The notes: a model not told the origin generated them from the letters alone. Positions 16,389 through 24,170 are shown, counted from the stretch's first letter. The stretch is DNA of 40,190 bases from Acidimicrobiia bacterium (GCA_025361725.1 JANYJV010000036.1:1-40190), one strand, 5' to 3'. Numbers and translations are program-made.

Positions 16389-17507
16389 GTGCGGCTCCTG
16401 CTCGATGTCTCGGCCGTTCCCGCACGCCCGGTCGGCGCCGGCGTCTACACGCTCGAGATCGCTCGCGGGTTGGCCCAACGCCCGGGCGTCGACCTTCACC
16501 TCGCGGCCCGTCGTCGCGACGGCGCCCGATGGCAGGTGCTGGCACCGAACGCCACGGTGCATCCCGAGGTCCCCGAACGGCGCCCGGCGCGCCTGGTCTG
16601 GGAACAGACCCAGGCCCCTCGACTCGCCCGGCGGATAGGGGCCGAACTCTGGCATGGGCCGCACTACACACTTCCGCTGCGGCTCGACATTCCGAGCGTC
16701 GTGACGGTGCACGACCTGACGTTCTTCGAACACCCTGAGTGGCACGAACGGAGCAAGGTCGGTTTCTTCCGGCAGATGATCCGCGCCGCCACTGCCCGCG
16801 CCGGGGCGATCGTCGCCGTGAGCCCTCACACCAGCCGGCGGCTCGAGGCGGTCCTGGCACCGGACGCGCCCATCGTGATTGCGGAACACGGGGTCGACCA
16901 CGAGCGGTTCGTCACCAACGGCGACGGCGACCTCGAGCTGCTCGCGCGAACGGGAATCGCGCCGCCCTTTGTGGCCTTCGCCGCCACGATCGAGCCGCGC
17001 AAGGACGTGCCGAATCTGATCCGCGCCTTCGCGCGGGTGGCGGGCGACCGGCCCGACCTCAAGCTCGTCATCGCCGGTCGTGACGGTTGGGGGACCGAAG
17101 CAGTCCGTGACGCTGCCGCCCAGAGCGGGGTCACCACCAGGATTCTGCGGGTGGGTTGGATGGCGGACGATGTACTCCCGGCGTTCTTCCGCCGCGCCGA
17201 GGTCGTGGCGTACCCGTCGCTCGAAGAGGGCTTCGGCCTCCCGGCACTCGAGGCCCTCGCGTGCGGCGCCGCACTGGTGACCACGACCGGATCTGCGATG
17301 GAGGACGTGGTCGGCGACGCCGCGGCGCTGGTAGCCCCGCGCGACACCGATGCACTCGCCGCCGCGATCGCGCGCCTGTGCGACGATCCCGAGGAACGGG
17401 CGCGGCTGCGGGCGGCCGGACCTCGACGCGCGAGCGCGTTCACCTGGTCGGCCTCGGTCGATCAGCACTTCGCCGCATACGATCTGGCTCTGGGGGTACG
17501 AGCATGA
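16389..17507 (+). CDS. GT4-family glycosyltransferase
   Basis: The third of three tandem GT-B transferases, 372 residues. Family blocks are the N-terminal LLLDVSAVPARPVGAGVYTL, VVTVHDLTFFEHP, FAATIEPRKDVPNLIRAFA and YPSLEEGFGLPALEALACGA. GTG 16389 lies 11 nt after the upstream stop, and TAGACT (16375-16380) sits 8 nt before it, so an extra leaderless transcript is possible besides the operon message. The next gene starts inside its stop codon (ATGA). All three are probably successive transferases of one surface glycan. Confidence 0.88.
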   Translation: MRLLLDVSAVPARPVGAGVYTLEIARGLAQRPGVDLHLAARRRDGARWQVLAPNATVHPEVPERRPARLVWEQTQAPRLARRIGAELWHGPHYTLPLRLDIPSVVTVHDLTFFEHPEWHERSKVGFFRQMIRAATARAGAIVAVSPHTSRRLEAVLAPDAPIVIAEHGVDHERFVTNGDGDLELLARTGIAPPFVAFAATIEPRKDVPNLIRAFARVAGDRPDLKLVIAGRDGWGTEAVRDAAAQSGVTTRILRVGWMADDVLPAFFRRAEVVAYPSLEEGFGLPALEALACGAALVTTTGSAMEDVVGDAAALVAPRDTDALAAAIARLCDDPEERARLRAAGPRRASAFTWSASVDQHFAAYDLALGVRA

Positions 17508-18415
17508 GAGCAACCGTGACCGGTGCCGGCGGTTTCGTCGGCCCCTATCTCGTCGAACATCTGCGCGAGCAGGGCGACGATGTCACCGAGATGGACCTCT
17601 TCGGTCCCGTAGAGGTCGACGTCACCGACGCCGACTCGGTCCTCCACGCTCTCGACGACGCTGCGCCGGAGGTCGTGTATCACCTCGCGGCGCTGAGTCA
17701 TGTCGGCCAGAGTTGGTCCAGTCCCGGCACGTCGTTCCGCGTCAACGCCGAGGGAACCCTCCACGTCCTCCGAGCGAGTGTGGAGCTCAAGGTTCCTCGC
17801 GTCGTGGTGATCCTGAGTTCGGAGGTGTACGGAGACGCAGCCCCCGAGGACCTGCCACTCCGCGAGACTGCGCCGCTCCGGCCCGTGACCCCGTACGGCG
17901 CGAGCAAGGTCGCCGCCGACTTCCTCGCGCTGCAAGCCCACCTCGCCGACAACCTGGACGTCGTACGGGTCCGCCCCTTCGGTCACACCGGCCCCGGCCA
18001 GTCCGACCAGTTCGTGGTGCCCGCGCTCGCCGCACGGATCGCGCGGGCCGAACACGACGGCACCGATTCGATCCCCGTCGGTTCGCTCACCGCGGTCCGG
18101 GACCTCTCCGACGTTCGGGACGTGGTCCGTGCGTACCGCCTTCTCGCCGAGCGCGGTGTCGGCGGCGAGGTCTACAACGTGTGTTCCGGGCGCGGCGTCA
18201 GTATCCAGGAGATTGCCGACATCCTGCTCGAGCAGGCGACGCGACCGATCTCGTTGGAGACCGATCCCACCCTCGTCCGTGCGGTCGATGCACCCCGGAT
18301 GATCGGCGACAACACCCGCCTGCGCGAGACCACCGGATGGGCCCCGCAGTTCTCGCTCGAGCAGACGCTCAGTGACGTGCTCGCCGCAGCGCGGGCCAAG
18401 ATCGCGCGCTCCTGA
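17504..18415 (+). CDS. rmd: GDP-4-dehydro-6-deoxy-D-mannose reductase-like SDR enzyme
   Basis: A 303-residue extended SDR enzyme. The NAD(P) loop is TGAGGFVGPYL, the active site is SSEVYG with YGASK (YxxxK), and the C-terminal half shows YNVCSGRGVSIQEIADILL, RAVDAPRMIGDNTRL and TGWAP, the pattern of Rmd, which reduces GDP-4-keto-6-deoxymannose to GDP-D-rhamnose. A GDP-mannose dehydratase role or GDP-fucose synthase are less likely on these blocks. ATG 17504 overlaps the stop of the third transferase (ATGA), so the enzyme belongs to the glycan operon and probably makes one of its sugar donors. The partner GDP-mannose 4,6-dehydratase is not in the window. Confidence 0.75.
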   Translation: MRATVTGAGGFVGPYLVEHLREQGDDVTEMDLFGPVEVDVTDADSVLHALDDAAPEVVYHLAALSHVGQSWSSPGTSFRVNAEGTLHVLRASVELKVPRVVVILSSEVYGDAAPEDLPLRETAPLRPVTPYGASKVAADFLALQAHLADNLDVVRVRPFGHTGPGQSDQFVVPALAARIARAEHDGTDSIPVGSLTAVRDLSDVRDVVRAYRLLAERGVGGEVYNVCSGRGVSIQEIADILLEQATRPISLETDPTLVRAVDAPRMIGDNTRLRETTGWAPQFSLEQTLSDVLAAARAKIARS

Positions 18416-18433
18416 CCGCGCGACGGGCGCAGC

Positions 18434-19186
18434 TCAGATCTCCTGACGATCGAGCCAGCCGAGTACGGACGCGACGGCCCTCGGATCGTGGCGGAGGCGC
18501 CGACCGGCGTTCCCGATGATGCGAAGTTCCGCGTGGCCGTGGGCGCGGGCCAGGAGATCGGCGTCGGACACCGGCACCACATCGTCATCGGTGCCATGCA
18601 ACAGCAGCAGTGGGCGGGGAGAGAACCGACGGGCGCTCGCGACCGCGTCGACCGCGCCGATCTCGCGCGCCCATGCCCCCGTGTCCGGCGGGAGCTGATC
18701 GGACGAGAAGACACCCATCCGCAAACAGTGCCGCGCGAAGCGACTGGTATCGCGGTTCCAGTCGTTGAGGTTGGCCGGCGCGCCCAGGGCCGCGATGCCG
18801 CGTACCCGAACGTCGCGCGCCCCGACCCCAAGCGCAAGCGAACCACCGACGCCGGTCCCGAGCAGCCAGACTCCCGAGACGTCGGGCGCGTCGAGCACGG
18901 TGTTGATCGCCAACCGCAGATCAGCGTTCCATGCGCCGATCGAGAAGTCACCCTCCGATCCACCCGTGCCCCGAAAGTTGAACGTCAGCGCTTGCCATCC
19001 CACCTGGGTGGCGATGCGATCGGCGAGTTCCGGGAACGTCAGACCCGAAGCCACCGAACCGCGCGGCGGCGTCGGGAAGTCGTGACACACCACGACCGCG
19101 GGTCCCGGCGTCGTGCCGCTGGACACTGGCCGCGCCCAGTGCGACGCCAAGGTCGTGCCGTCGGCGTGTTGCAGGTGTTGATCCAC
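18434..19186 (-). CDS. Alpha/beta-hydrolase-fold protein lacking the usual serine
   Basis: A 250-residue single-domain alpha/beta hydrolase fold. It shows VVVCHDFPTPPRG, the oxyanion-side FNFRGTGGSEGDFS, and an acid residue in LLLLHGTDDDVVPV. The nucleophile elbow, normally GxSxGG, reads GTGVGGS, so glycine stands where the serine should be; a histidine is present near the end (LRHDP). It may be a non-catalytic member or use another residue. GTG 19186 has AAGGAG 4 nt upstream. It is divergent from the DUF1802 gene with only 38 nt between starts, and convergent with rmd. No substrate can be named. Confidence 0.8.
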   Translation of the reverse strand: MDQHLQHADGTTLASHWARPVSSGTTPGPAVVVCHDFPTPPRGSVASGLTFPELADRIATQVGWQALTFNFRGTGGSEGDFSIGAWNADLRLAINTVLDAPDVSGVWLLGTGVGGSLALGVGARDVRVRGIAALGAPANLNDWNRDTSRFARHCLRMGVFSSDQLPPDTGAWAREIGAVDAVASARRFSPRPLLLLHGTDDDVVPVSDADLLARAHGHAELRIIGNAGRRLRHDPRAVASVLGWLDRQEI

Positions 19187-19211
19187 GGTGCTCCTTGGAG
19201 ACGGACCCCGG

Positions 19212-19217
19212 TATCCT
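19212..19217 (+). promoter_or_regulatory. -10 box of a leaderless gene (TATCCT)
   Basis: CCGGTATCCT is a strong TANNNT -10 match. The GTG start of the DUF1802 gene follows after 7 nt (GACGCAC) with no room for a ribosome site, so the transcript should begin at the start codon itself. Confidence 0.6.
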
Positions 19218-19224
19218 GACGCAC

Positions 19225-19827
19225 GTGACCACGACCCCAGCCCCTGGCGCCGCCTTGAAGGAATGGGCAGTGGTGGTGCAGGCCCTCCTCGAGGGTGAGC
19301 AGATCCTCGATATCAGGAAAGGCGGCCTCCGCGAGGACGGTCGCCACTTCACCGTGCAGTCCCGTCGAGTCTGGCTCTACCCGACGGTCGAGCATCAACA
19401 CGCCGGGCTGCTGAAACCTGCGTATCAACGCTGGGTTGCCAGCACCGCCGCCGCCGCACCCGCCGACCGTGCCATTCGGGTCGAAGGGTGGGCGGACATC
19501 GTTGGGGTGGCCACCGCGACCGAACCCGAGGTTCTCGACGCGCTCGACGGCAAGGTCATCTGGGCCCGCGAGTACGTCGAGACTCGGTTCCGCTGGAAGG
19601 CACGGGACCCGCTGCAGGTGCTCGCACTGCGCGTCCACCGACTCGACGATCCAATCACGGTTCCGTTCCGGGACGACTACGGCGGGTGTACGTCGTGGGT
19701 CGACCTCGACGAACTGCCCGATCCGATCTCGGTTCCGAGTCGGCCCGCGTTGTCCGATGCGGCGTTCGAGGCTCGCTACCAAGGTGCCGCCGACGCGATT
19801 CCCGGCGGGTTTGCCCGACCCGAATGA
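19225..19827 (+). CDS. DUF1802 family protein
   Basis: A 200-residue protein with the DUF1802 pattern: ALKEWAVVVQALLEGEQILD, IRKGGLREDGRHF and WLYPTVEHQHAGLLKP near the N-terminus, and a second conserved part around VIWAREYVETRFRWKARDPL and ALRVHRL. The biochemical function of the family is not known to me. GTG 19225 is preferred over upstream TTG 19195 because the -10 box at 19212 ends 7 nt before it. It is a single-gene unit, convergent with the next gene; a small inverted repeat (GGCTC-AGG-GAGCC, 19833-19845) follows the stop. Confidence 0.8.
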   Translation: MTTTPAPGAALKEWAVVVQALLEGEQILDIRKGGLREDGRHFTVQSRRVWLYPTVEHQHAGLLKPAYQRWVASTAAAAPADRAIRVEGWADIVGVATATEPEVLDALDGKVIWAREYVETRFRWKARDPLQVLALRVHRLDDPITVPFRDDYGGCTSWVDLDELPDPISVPSRPALSDAAFEARYQGAADAIPGGFARPE

Positions 19828-19897
19828 TCATGGGCTCAGGGAGCCGCTGCCGCCGGCAACGGTGCGTGGAGCACGTGTGCGTCAGGCACTCCGTGCG

Positions 19898-20572
19898 TCA
19901 AGCGATGCGTTCCTCACCGGCCACCGAGGCACCATCGCGTGCAACTCCAGCCGACTTTGCGTCCACGGTGAGGCGCTCCAACCGATGCTCGCGGGAACGC
20001 CCCGGGTAATGGTTGATACGCGGGTTGGCCGCCGGGTCCACGCCGATGCTGTTCCACGAGCCATCGAGGAAGCGAACCCGCGCCCGCATTCGGCTCCGCC
20101 GGACAATCTCGACGCGGGGTTCAATGCGGTATCCGAGCTCGACGAGGAGTGCGGCGTTCTCCCACCATTCGTGGTGGAGATACTCCGTGTGAGTCCAGAC
20201 CTTCTCGAGAATCCGCCGCACGGCGCGGTCTCGGCGGAGCACCCAAACCCCGCAGTTCGGCACGATCTGCCCGTCGTACTCGTGAGCCACGAGAGCCATG
20301 AGGTCCCGGTCGTCGAGCGCGTCGGCGATGTCGTCGGTCGGATCGACGATCGCCGCGTCGGCGTCGACCCAGACCACCAGGTCGTAGCGCGTCAGGAGGT
20401 CGAGGAACAACGGGATCTTGTTCCACGACGCCGGACGCGTGGGGTCGATGAGTTCGCGCCGCACGTCGAGGTCGTAGCCGTGGCGGCGCGCGTAGATCTC
20501 GAACGTCTCCCCGGACACGTCCAGGATTTCGCCGTATGGCCCGGCACCGATGGAACAGAGAACTTTGCGCAC
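19898..20572 (-). CDS. GT34-like glycosyltransferase (GMA12/MNN10 type)
   Basis: The 224-residue protein begins KVLCSIGAGPYGEILDVSGE and carries WNKIPLFLDLLTRYDLVVWV followed by DADAAIVDP, the DxD metal site of GT-A enzymes. NCGVWVLRRD, the WWENAALL stretch and a histidine near the end (INHYPGR) also fit the galactosyl/mannosyltransferase family GMA12/MNN10. The acceptor is unknown. GTG 20572 lies 2 nt after the stop of the 62-residue gene upstream, so the pair is one unit. It is smaller than eukaryotic members, which have a membrane anchor that is missing here. Confidence 0.75.
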   Translation of the reverse strand: MRKVLCSIGAGPYGEILDVSGETFEIYARRHGYDLDVRRELIDPTRPASWNKIPLFLDLLTRYDLVVWVDADAAIVDPTDDIADALDDRDLMALVAHEYDGQIVPNCGVWVLRRDRAVRRILEKVWTHTEYLHHEWWENAALLVELGYRIEPRVEIVRRSRMRARVRFLDGSWNSIGVDPAANPRINHYPGRSREHRLERLTVDAKSAGVARDGASVAGEERIA

Positions 20573-20574
20573 GA

Positions 20575-20763
20575 TCAGGCCGGCCGGTACCCACGGTTAC
20601 GCGCTTCCACGGGCGTGTCCGGTGCGAAGCACGTGAACTGGTCCGAGACCATCAGCTCGTCGATTGCCTCGGAATCGACAGCTGAATCGTCCAGGTCGTA
20701 GTAACGCTGGTTCCGCTTGTCGCCGACATAGCGGAACTCCTCGTACTTCAGGGGTCGACTCAT
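20575..20763 (-). CDS. Small 62-residue protein of unknown function
   Basis: The product is hydrophilic and rich in Asp, Glu, Arg and Tyr: it starts MSRPLKYEEFRYVGDKRNQR, then YYDLDDSAVDSEAIDELMV and a short DQFTCFAPDTPVEARNR tail. There is no signal peptide or membrane segment, and I do not recognise the family. ATG 20763 is 8 nt below a TATCCT -10 box, so it is probably leaderless. It is followed directly by the GT34-like gene, which suggests the two work or are regulated together. Confidence 0.65.
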   Translation of the reverse strand: MSRPLKYEEFRYVGDKRNQRYYDLDDSAVDSEAIDELMVSDQFTCFAPDTPVEARNRGYRPA

Positions 20764-20771
20764 GGCGGTCA

Positions 20772-20777
20772 AGGATA
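20772..20777 (-). promoter_or_regulatory. -10 box of a leaderless gene (TATCCT)
   Basis: On the minus strand CCCGTATCCT is followed by TGACCGCC and then ATG 20763. The 8-nt distance leaves no ribosome site, as at the DUF1802 gene. Confidence 0.55.
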
Positions 20778-20784
20778 CGGGACG

Positions 20785-20822
20785 CGATCGAGGGAGAGCC
20801 CGGATAGGCCCTCCCTCGATCG
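20785..20822. terminator. Strong 16-bp hairpin, terminator-like
   Basis: The arms 20785-20800 and 20807-20822 pair over 16 bp with one A-C mismatch and a 6-nt loop (CGGATA). No U-run follows on either strand, so this is an intrinsic terminator only in the loose sense used for GC-rich genomes, or an RNA end-protecting structure. It lies downstream of the mini-ORF at 20924-20965 on the minus strand and just upstream of the -10 box of the 62-residue gene, so it probably separates the two units. Confidence 0.6.
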
Positions 20823-20923
20823 TGAAGTATCGGATTGCGCCCGAAACTGCTCGAGGGGGACCAGCTCTCGATCCGGTGACGCAACGGTGCGACGGAGAGA
20901 TTCCGCCAGTCCGAAGTGGACGG
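20823..20923. other. No gene seen
   Basis: Between the hairpin and the mini-ORF I find no supported gene, repeat or RNA. On the minus strand it would be the 3' part of the short transcript discussed for the mini-ORF. Confidence 0.4.
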
Positions 20924-20965
20924 CTAGCGGCCGCGCACCTCCAGGGTCCCATGTTGATTGTGCAT
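20924..20965 (-). CDS. Mini-ORF of 13 codons with an extreme ribosome site
   Basis: ATG 20965 opens a 13-codon frame (MHNQHGTLEVRGR, stop TAG). Just upstream, the minus strand carries a 16-nt stretch (20986-20971), AGAAAGGGGGTGGTCC, which matches the complement of the usual 16S rRNA 3' end at 14 positions, with the other two able to form G-U pairs. A -10-like TGATACGAAT (21006-20997) lies a short way further up. The hairpin at 20785-20822 would end the transcript. A leader peptide, a small protein or a short regulatory RNA are all possible. No target gene follows without its own promoter. Confidence 0.4.
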   Translation of the reverse strand: MHNQHGTLEVRGR

Positions 20966-21075
20966 CAGTTGGACCACCCCCTTTCTCTGGTACCGAATTC
21001 GTATCACGCGCGCCCCACGAGAAACGAGGATTTTGCCGAACCAATTTCGTGAACGCTCGATTTCCTCACCTGCGC
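20966..21075. other. AT-richer promoter-like stretch
   Basis: This part of the gap is less GC-rich than its surroundings and includes the long ribosome site (20971-20986) and the TGATACGAAT box. No further coding frame can be supported. Confidence 0.35.
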
Positions 21076-21537
21076 TCAGGGCGTCGGGGTGGGATCCGGG
21101 CCCGGTTCGTCTTCGTCGACCGGACGGCCGATGGCGCCGATGAACCGCAGATAGTCGAGCTGACACTCCATCACGGCTTCGACCTGTTCCGGCAGGTACG
21201 CCTCACCGGTCGCCGCACATCGTTCGACGATGTAGTTGACGGTCTCGTCCGGCATGAGGAGGAGCGGGACCTCGGGACCTTCGCGAGTGCCGTTGTGCGA
21301 GACCCCGCGCTGGCGGAAGAAATCCATCTGGAAGTCGATGATCCGCTTGACGTCGGCCTCGGTCAGCGTCGCCGCCACGATGTCTGGAAGGTGCTGCACG
21401 ACCCACCCGAGCGCATCGTCCGGGTCGAAGACCGCGTCCGGCGGTTCGTCACTCAGACGCGCCGCCTCACGGAACACCAACCCCGCCGCAATCGCCAACA
21501 CGATCCCGACGGCAAGAAATGCAACGACCCAGATCAC
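21076..21537 (-). CDS. Unknown 153-residue protein with N-terminal membrane anchor
   Basis: The first ~22 residues (WVVAFLAVGIVLAIAAGLVF) form one membrane helix, followed by a soluble acidic domain of about 120 residues with several predicted helices (LGWVVQHLPDIVAATLTEAD and VKRIIDFQMDFFRQRGV) and a Pro/Asp-rich tail. I do not recognise the family. GTG 21537 lies 41 nt after the acyl-CoA dehydrogenase stop, and no good ribosome site is visible. It could be in the same transcript as that gene. Confidence 0.6.
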   Translation of the reverse strand: MIWVVAFLAVGIVLAIAAGLVFREAARLSDEPPDAVFDPDDALGWVVQHLPDIVAATLTEADVKRIIDFQMDFFRQRGVSHNGTREGPEVPLLLMPDETVNYIVERCAATGEAYLPEQVEAVMECQLDYLRFIGAIGRPVDEDEPGPDPTPTP

Positions 21538-21553
21538 TGCGGTTCAACCCGTC

Positions 21554-21580
21554 GTCCGACGGTCCGACCGTCCGACGGTC
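21554..21580. repeat. Short GTCCGAC repeat cluster
   Basis: GTCCGAC occurs three times in 27 nt, in forms that also build small palindromes (ACCGTC-C-GACGGT). It sits at the stop codon of the acyl-CoA dehydrogenase and may act as a hairpin or terminator. Confidence 0.4.
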
Positions 21581-22709
21581 AAATGCCGATGCGCTGGGCG
21601 AGCAGTTCCCGGTGGTACGTGGCGTCCCCGAACAGGATCTCGGACGACTTGGCGCGCTTGAAGTACAGGTGCGCGTCGTGCTCCCACGTGAACCCGATCC
21701 CGCCGTGGATCTGGATGTTCTCGGCCGCGGAGTGGAAGTACGCATCCGAGCAGTAGGCCTTCGCGAGCGATGCGACCACCGGCAACTCGTCGTTGTCCTC
21801 GGCCGCGGCCCAGGCCGCGTAGTACGCCGCCGACTTCGCCGACTCGGTCTCGAGCAGCATGTCCGCGCACTTGTGCTTGATCGCCTGGAACGATCCGATC
21901 GGGCGGCCGAACTGCACGCGGTCCTTCGCGTACTGGACCGACTCTTCGAGCACGTACGCCGCGCCGCCGACCATCTCGTTGCAGAGTCCGACCGACGCCT
22001 GGTCCAACGTCTTGGAGAGCGCAGCCCAGCCGGCACCCGCGGTTCCGAGCAGCGTGGCCTGCACACCGTCGAACTCGAGCTTGGCCTGCTTGCGGGTCTG
22101 GTCCATCGTGGCCAGCGCGGTACGGGTCAGGCCCGCGGCGTCACCGTCGACGGTATAGAAGGAGATGCCGTCCTCACCGGTACTGCCCGCGGCTCGAGCG
22201 GCGACCACGATGAGGTTGGCAACGTGCCCGTCGAGCACGAACATCTTCGTGCCGGTCAGCTTCGCACCGTCACCGTCCGGCGTCGCTTCGAGGGTGATAC
22301 CCGCAGCATCCCACTTGCCACTCGGCTCGGTGAAGGCCAGCGTCGCGATGGTTTCTCCGCTGGCGATGCCCGGGAGCAGCGCCGCCTTCTGATCTTCCGT
22401 GCCGGTGTTCAGTATCGCGTTCGCCGCGAGCACCACCGTCGAGAAGTACGGCGCACACAGCAGCGCGCGACCCTGCTCCTCAAGCACAATGCCAAGCTCC
22501 ACCCAGCTGAATCCCTGGCCGCCGTACGCCTCGGGGATGTGCAGGCTCTGCAGGCCCAACTCGTTCGCCATCTGCGACCACACAGCCGGGTCGTAGCCGT
22601 CGGTCGTCTCCATCAGACGACGGACCTCGGACTCGGGGCTTTTGGCCTCCAAGAACTTCCGGACGGCGTCTCGCAGTTGATCCTGCTCTTCGGAAAAGGC
22701 GAAGTTCAA
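21579..22709 (-). CDS. Acyl-CoA dehydrogenase
   Basis: A 376-residue FAD enzyme that desaturates acyl-CoA at the alpha-beta carbons. It has the usual three parts: N-terminal helices (FAFSEEQDQLRDAVRKFL), the middle beta domain with LAFTEPSG, and the C-terminal helices with AKDRVQFGRPIGSFQAIKHK and IQIHGGIGFTWEHDAHLYFK. The start TTG 22709 is preferred because AGGAAGG lies upstream and homology starts there. The tail end of another acyl-CoA dehydrogenase stops 13 nt before this start, so it was once the second gene of a tandem pair; in actinobacteria such pairs often form heteromeric enzymes. The partner has been lost. Confidence 0.88.
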   Translation of the reverse strand: MNFAFSEEQDQLRDAVRKFLEAKSPESEVRRLMETTDGYDPAVWSQMANELGLQSLHIPEAYGGQGFSWVELGIVLEEQGRALLCAPYFSTVVLAANAILNTGTEDQKAALLPGIASGETIATLAFTEPSGKWDAAGITLEATPDGDGAKLTGTKMFVLDGHVANLIVVAARAAGSTGEDGISFYTVDGDAAGLTRTALATMDQTRKQAKLEFDGVQATLLGTAGAGWAALSKTLDQASVGLCNEMVGGAAYVLEESVQYAKDRVQFGRPIGSFQAIKHKCADMLLETESAKSAAYYAAWAAAEDNDELPVVASLAKAYCSDAYFHSAAENIQIHGGIGFTWEHDAHLYFKRAKSSEILFGDATYHRELLAQRIGI

Positions 22710-22722
22710 GGGGTTTCCTTCC

Positions 22723-22803
22723 TCAGCGGGGCTCACGCGGGAGACCGAGCACCCGCTCACCAATGATGTTCTTTTGAATTTCGCTTGCACGGGCCTGCGA
22801 AGG
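22723..22803 (-). pseudogene. C-terminal remnant of a second acyl-CoA dehydrogenase
   Basis: The minus strand reads SQARASEIQKNIIGERVLGL followed by PREPR and a stop, which is the standard C-terminus of acyl-CoA dehydrogenases. Homology ends at about 22803, and a stop codon lies a few codons further up. About 100 nt beyond is the end of the insertion sequence. I infer that the rest of the gene was removed when mobile elements entered; no other part of it is seen on the far side. Confidence 0.75.
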
Positions 22804-22903
22804 GTTTGACCAGTATCACGGACAGCGCGGACGGGCGGCAGAGTACAGCGCCCGCGACGCGGAGCGCCCGTTGGCGGCAGTGAGTGCCACCGACAGCGTC
22901 CAA
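22804..22903. other. No gene seen
   Basis: About 100 nt between the dehydrogenase remnant and the insertion sequence. No coding homology is recognised. Confidence 0.4.
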
Positions 22904-24170
22904 GTGGTCACGCCGGGATTGGTTGGGCGTTGATGGTGTAGTTCCATTCGCCGTGGAAGGTGTGGGGTGTGAGGGGCACGGCGGCGAGTTGCGCGTCGGT
23001 GATCTTGACGCCTTTCGGATACCACTCGGGGTCGTAACCAGCCTGGATCGTGAGTCCCGTGGTAGTGCTCGTCGCGGAGATGAGTTCGATGATGGTGCGG
23101 ACACTCGTGAGGGGCCGGCCCCGCCAGTTCATCGAGATGAACCTGAACATGCGGTGCTCGATCCGGTTCCACTTACTGGTGCCGGGCGGGTAGTGACACA
23201 CCGTGACGTGCAGTCCTGTCTCGGCCGCGAGTTTCGCGAGGTGCGTTTTCCAGGCTCGAAGCCGGTAACCGTTCGAACCGCCAGCATCCGCGGTGATCAA
23301 CAAGCGCGTCGCGTTGGGGAACCGGTCCCGGCCCATCTGGTTCCACCATCTCCGGATCGACTCGACCGCGAACTCCGCCGTGTCGGCACTGTCGCCGACA
23401 CTGACCCAGCCTTCGTCGTTGGTCACGTCGTAGATCCCATACGGAATCGCCTTGGCATGCTCACCGAGCTCTCGGTTGGGGAAGTCATGGACCTGGACGC
23501 GTTCGGGTTCACCCTCGGGTGACCATTCTGCGCCGCGGTTGGCGTAGTCGCCGATCAGTTCCTTCTTCTTCGTGTCGACACTGATCACCGGTTCGTCGTC
23601 CGCGATGAACCCGACGGCCATGTCGTTCAGATAACCGAACTGGGCGTCACGGTCCGCGTGTTGGCGTCCCTCGGTCACCTTCGCGTTGGCCTGGAGCGAG
23701 TAACCGAGGTAGTGCAACATGCGCAGCACCGTCCGCGACGACACGTCGAACCCTTCCCCGACAAGTTCGGCCGCCAAGTTCGTCGACGACTTCGATGTCC
23801 ACCGCAGCAACGACATCGGGTTCCCACGCGTGGAGGGATGCACCAACTCGTCGAGCGCTTCGAGCAGGCCCGGCTGTTTGTCGATCAGAAGCTTGTCGCC
23901 ACCGCCCGGTGCCCGCAGCCGCTCCGACGGCTCGATGCCCGCCTCGATCTCGGCCTGGGCTTTGATCACCGTGTTGCGACTCATACCCGACGCCACCGCG
24001 ACCGCCGACTTACCACCCCGACCCAACAACTCGGCCGCGGCTCCACCAACCACCCGCCGTTGCAGCTCGTTCATGTGCGGCAACACTCGATCGAAGAACC
24101 GCGCGAGCCCGTCCGCCGTGACCTCCACACCCACACGATACTACGCGCGTACTATCCTGGCGTGGACCCC
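22904..24170 (-). mobile_element. ISAzo13-family-like insertion sequence
   Basis: The transposase at 22908-24134 is framed by candidate imperfect terminal repeats: GTGGTCACGCCGGGAT (22904-22919) and, on the other strand, GGGGTCCACGCCAGGAT (24170-24154). The left repeat overlaps the transposase stop codon. The tetranucleotide CCAA occurs next to both ends and might be a target duplication. The ends are my reading and could be off by several bases. The transposase frame is intact, so the element may be active. Confidence 0.55.
22908..24134 (-). CDS. ISAzo13-family transposase
   Basis: An intact 408-residue transposase. It has an N-terminal helix-turn-helix region (SGMSRNTVIKAQAEIEAG) and a DDE-type catalytic domain with VISVDTKKKELIGDYANRG, LLITADAGGSNGYRLR and HYPPGTSKWNRIEHRMF, ending in FHGEWNYTINAQP. 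These blocks are typical of the ISAzo13/Rhodopirellula-type transposases, which cut and paste the element. GTG 24134 is the furthest start with sense homology; GTG 24128 is an alternative. A TAGTAT box lies just upstream, close to the inside of the right terminal repeat. Confidence 0.85.
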   Translation of the reverse strand: MGVEVTADGLARFFDRVLPHMNELQRRVVGGAAAELLGRGGKSAVAVASGMSRNTVIKAQAEIEAGIEPSERLRAPGGGDKLLIDKQPGLLEALDELVHPSTRGNPMSLLRWTSKSSTNLAAELVGEGFDVSSRTVLRMLHYLGYSLQANAKVTEGRQHADRDAQFGYLNDMAVGFIADDEPVISVDTKKKELIGDYANRGAEWSPEGEPERVQVHDFPNRELGEHAKAIPYGIYDVTNDEGWVSVGDSADTAEFAVESIRRWWNQMGRDRFPNATRLLITADAGGSNGYRLRAWKTHLAKLAAETGLHVTVCHYPPGTSKWNRIEHRMFRFISMNWRGRPLTSVRTIIELISATSTTTGLTIQAGYDPEWYPKGVKITDAQLAAVPLTPHTFHGEWNYTINAQPIPA

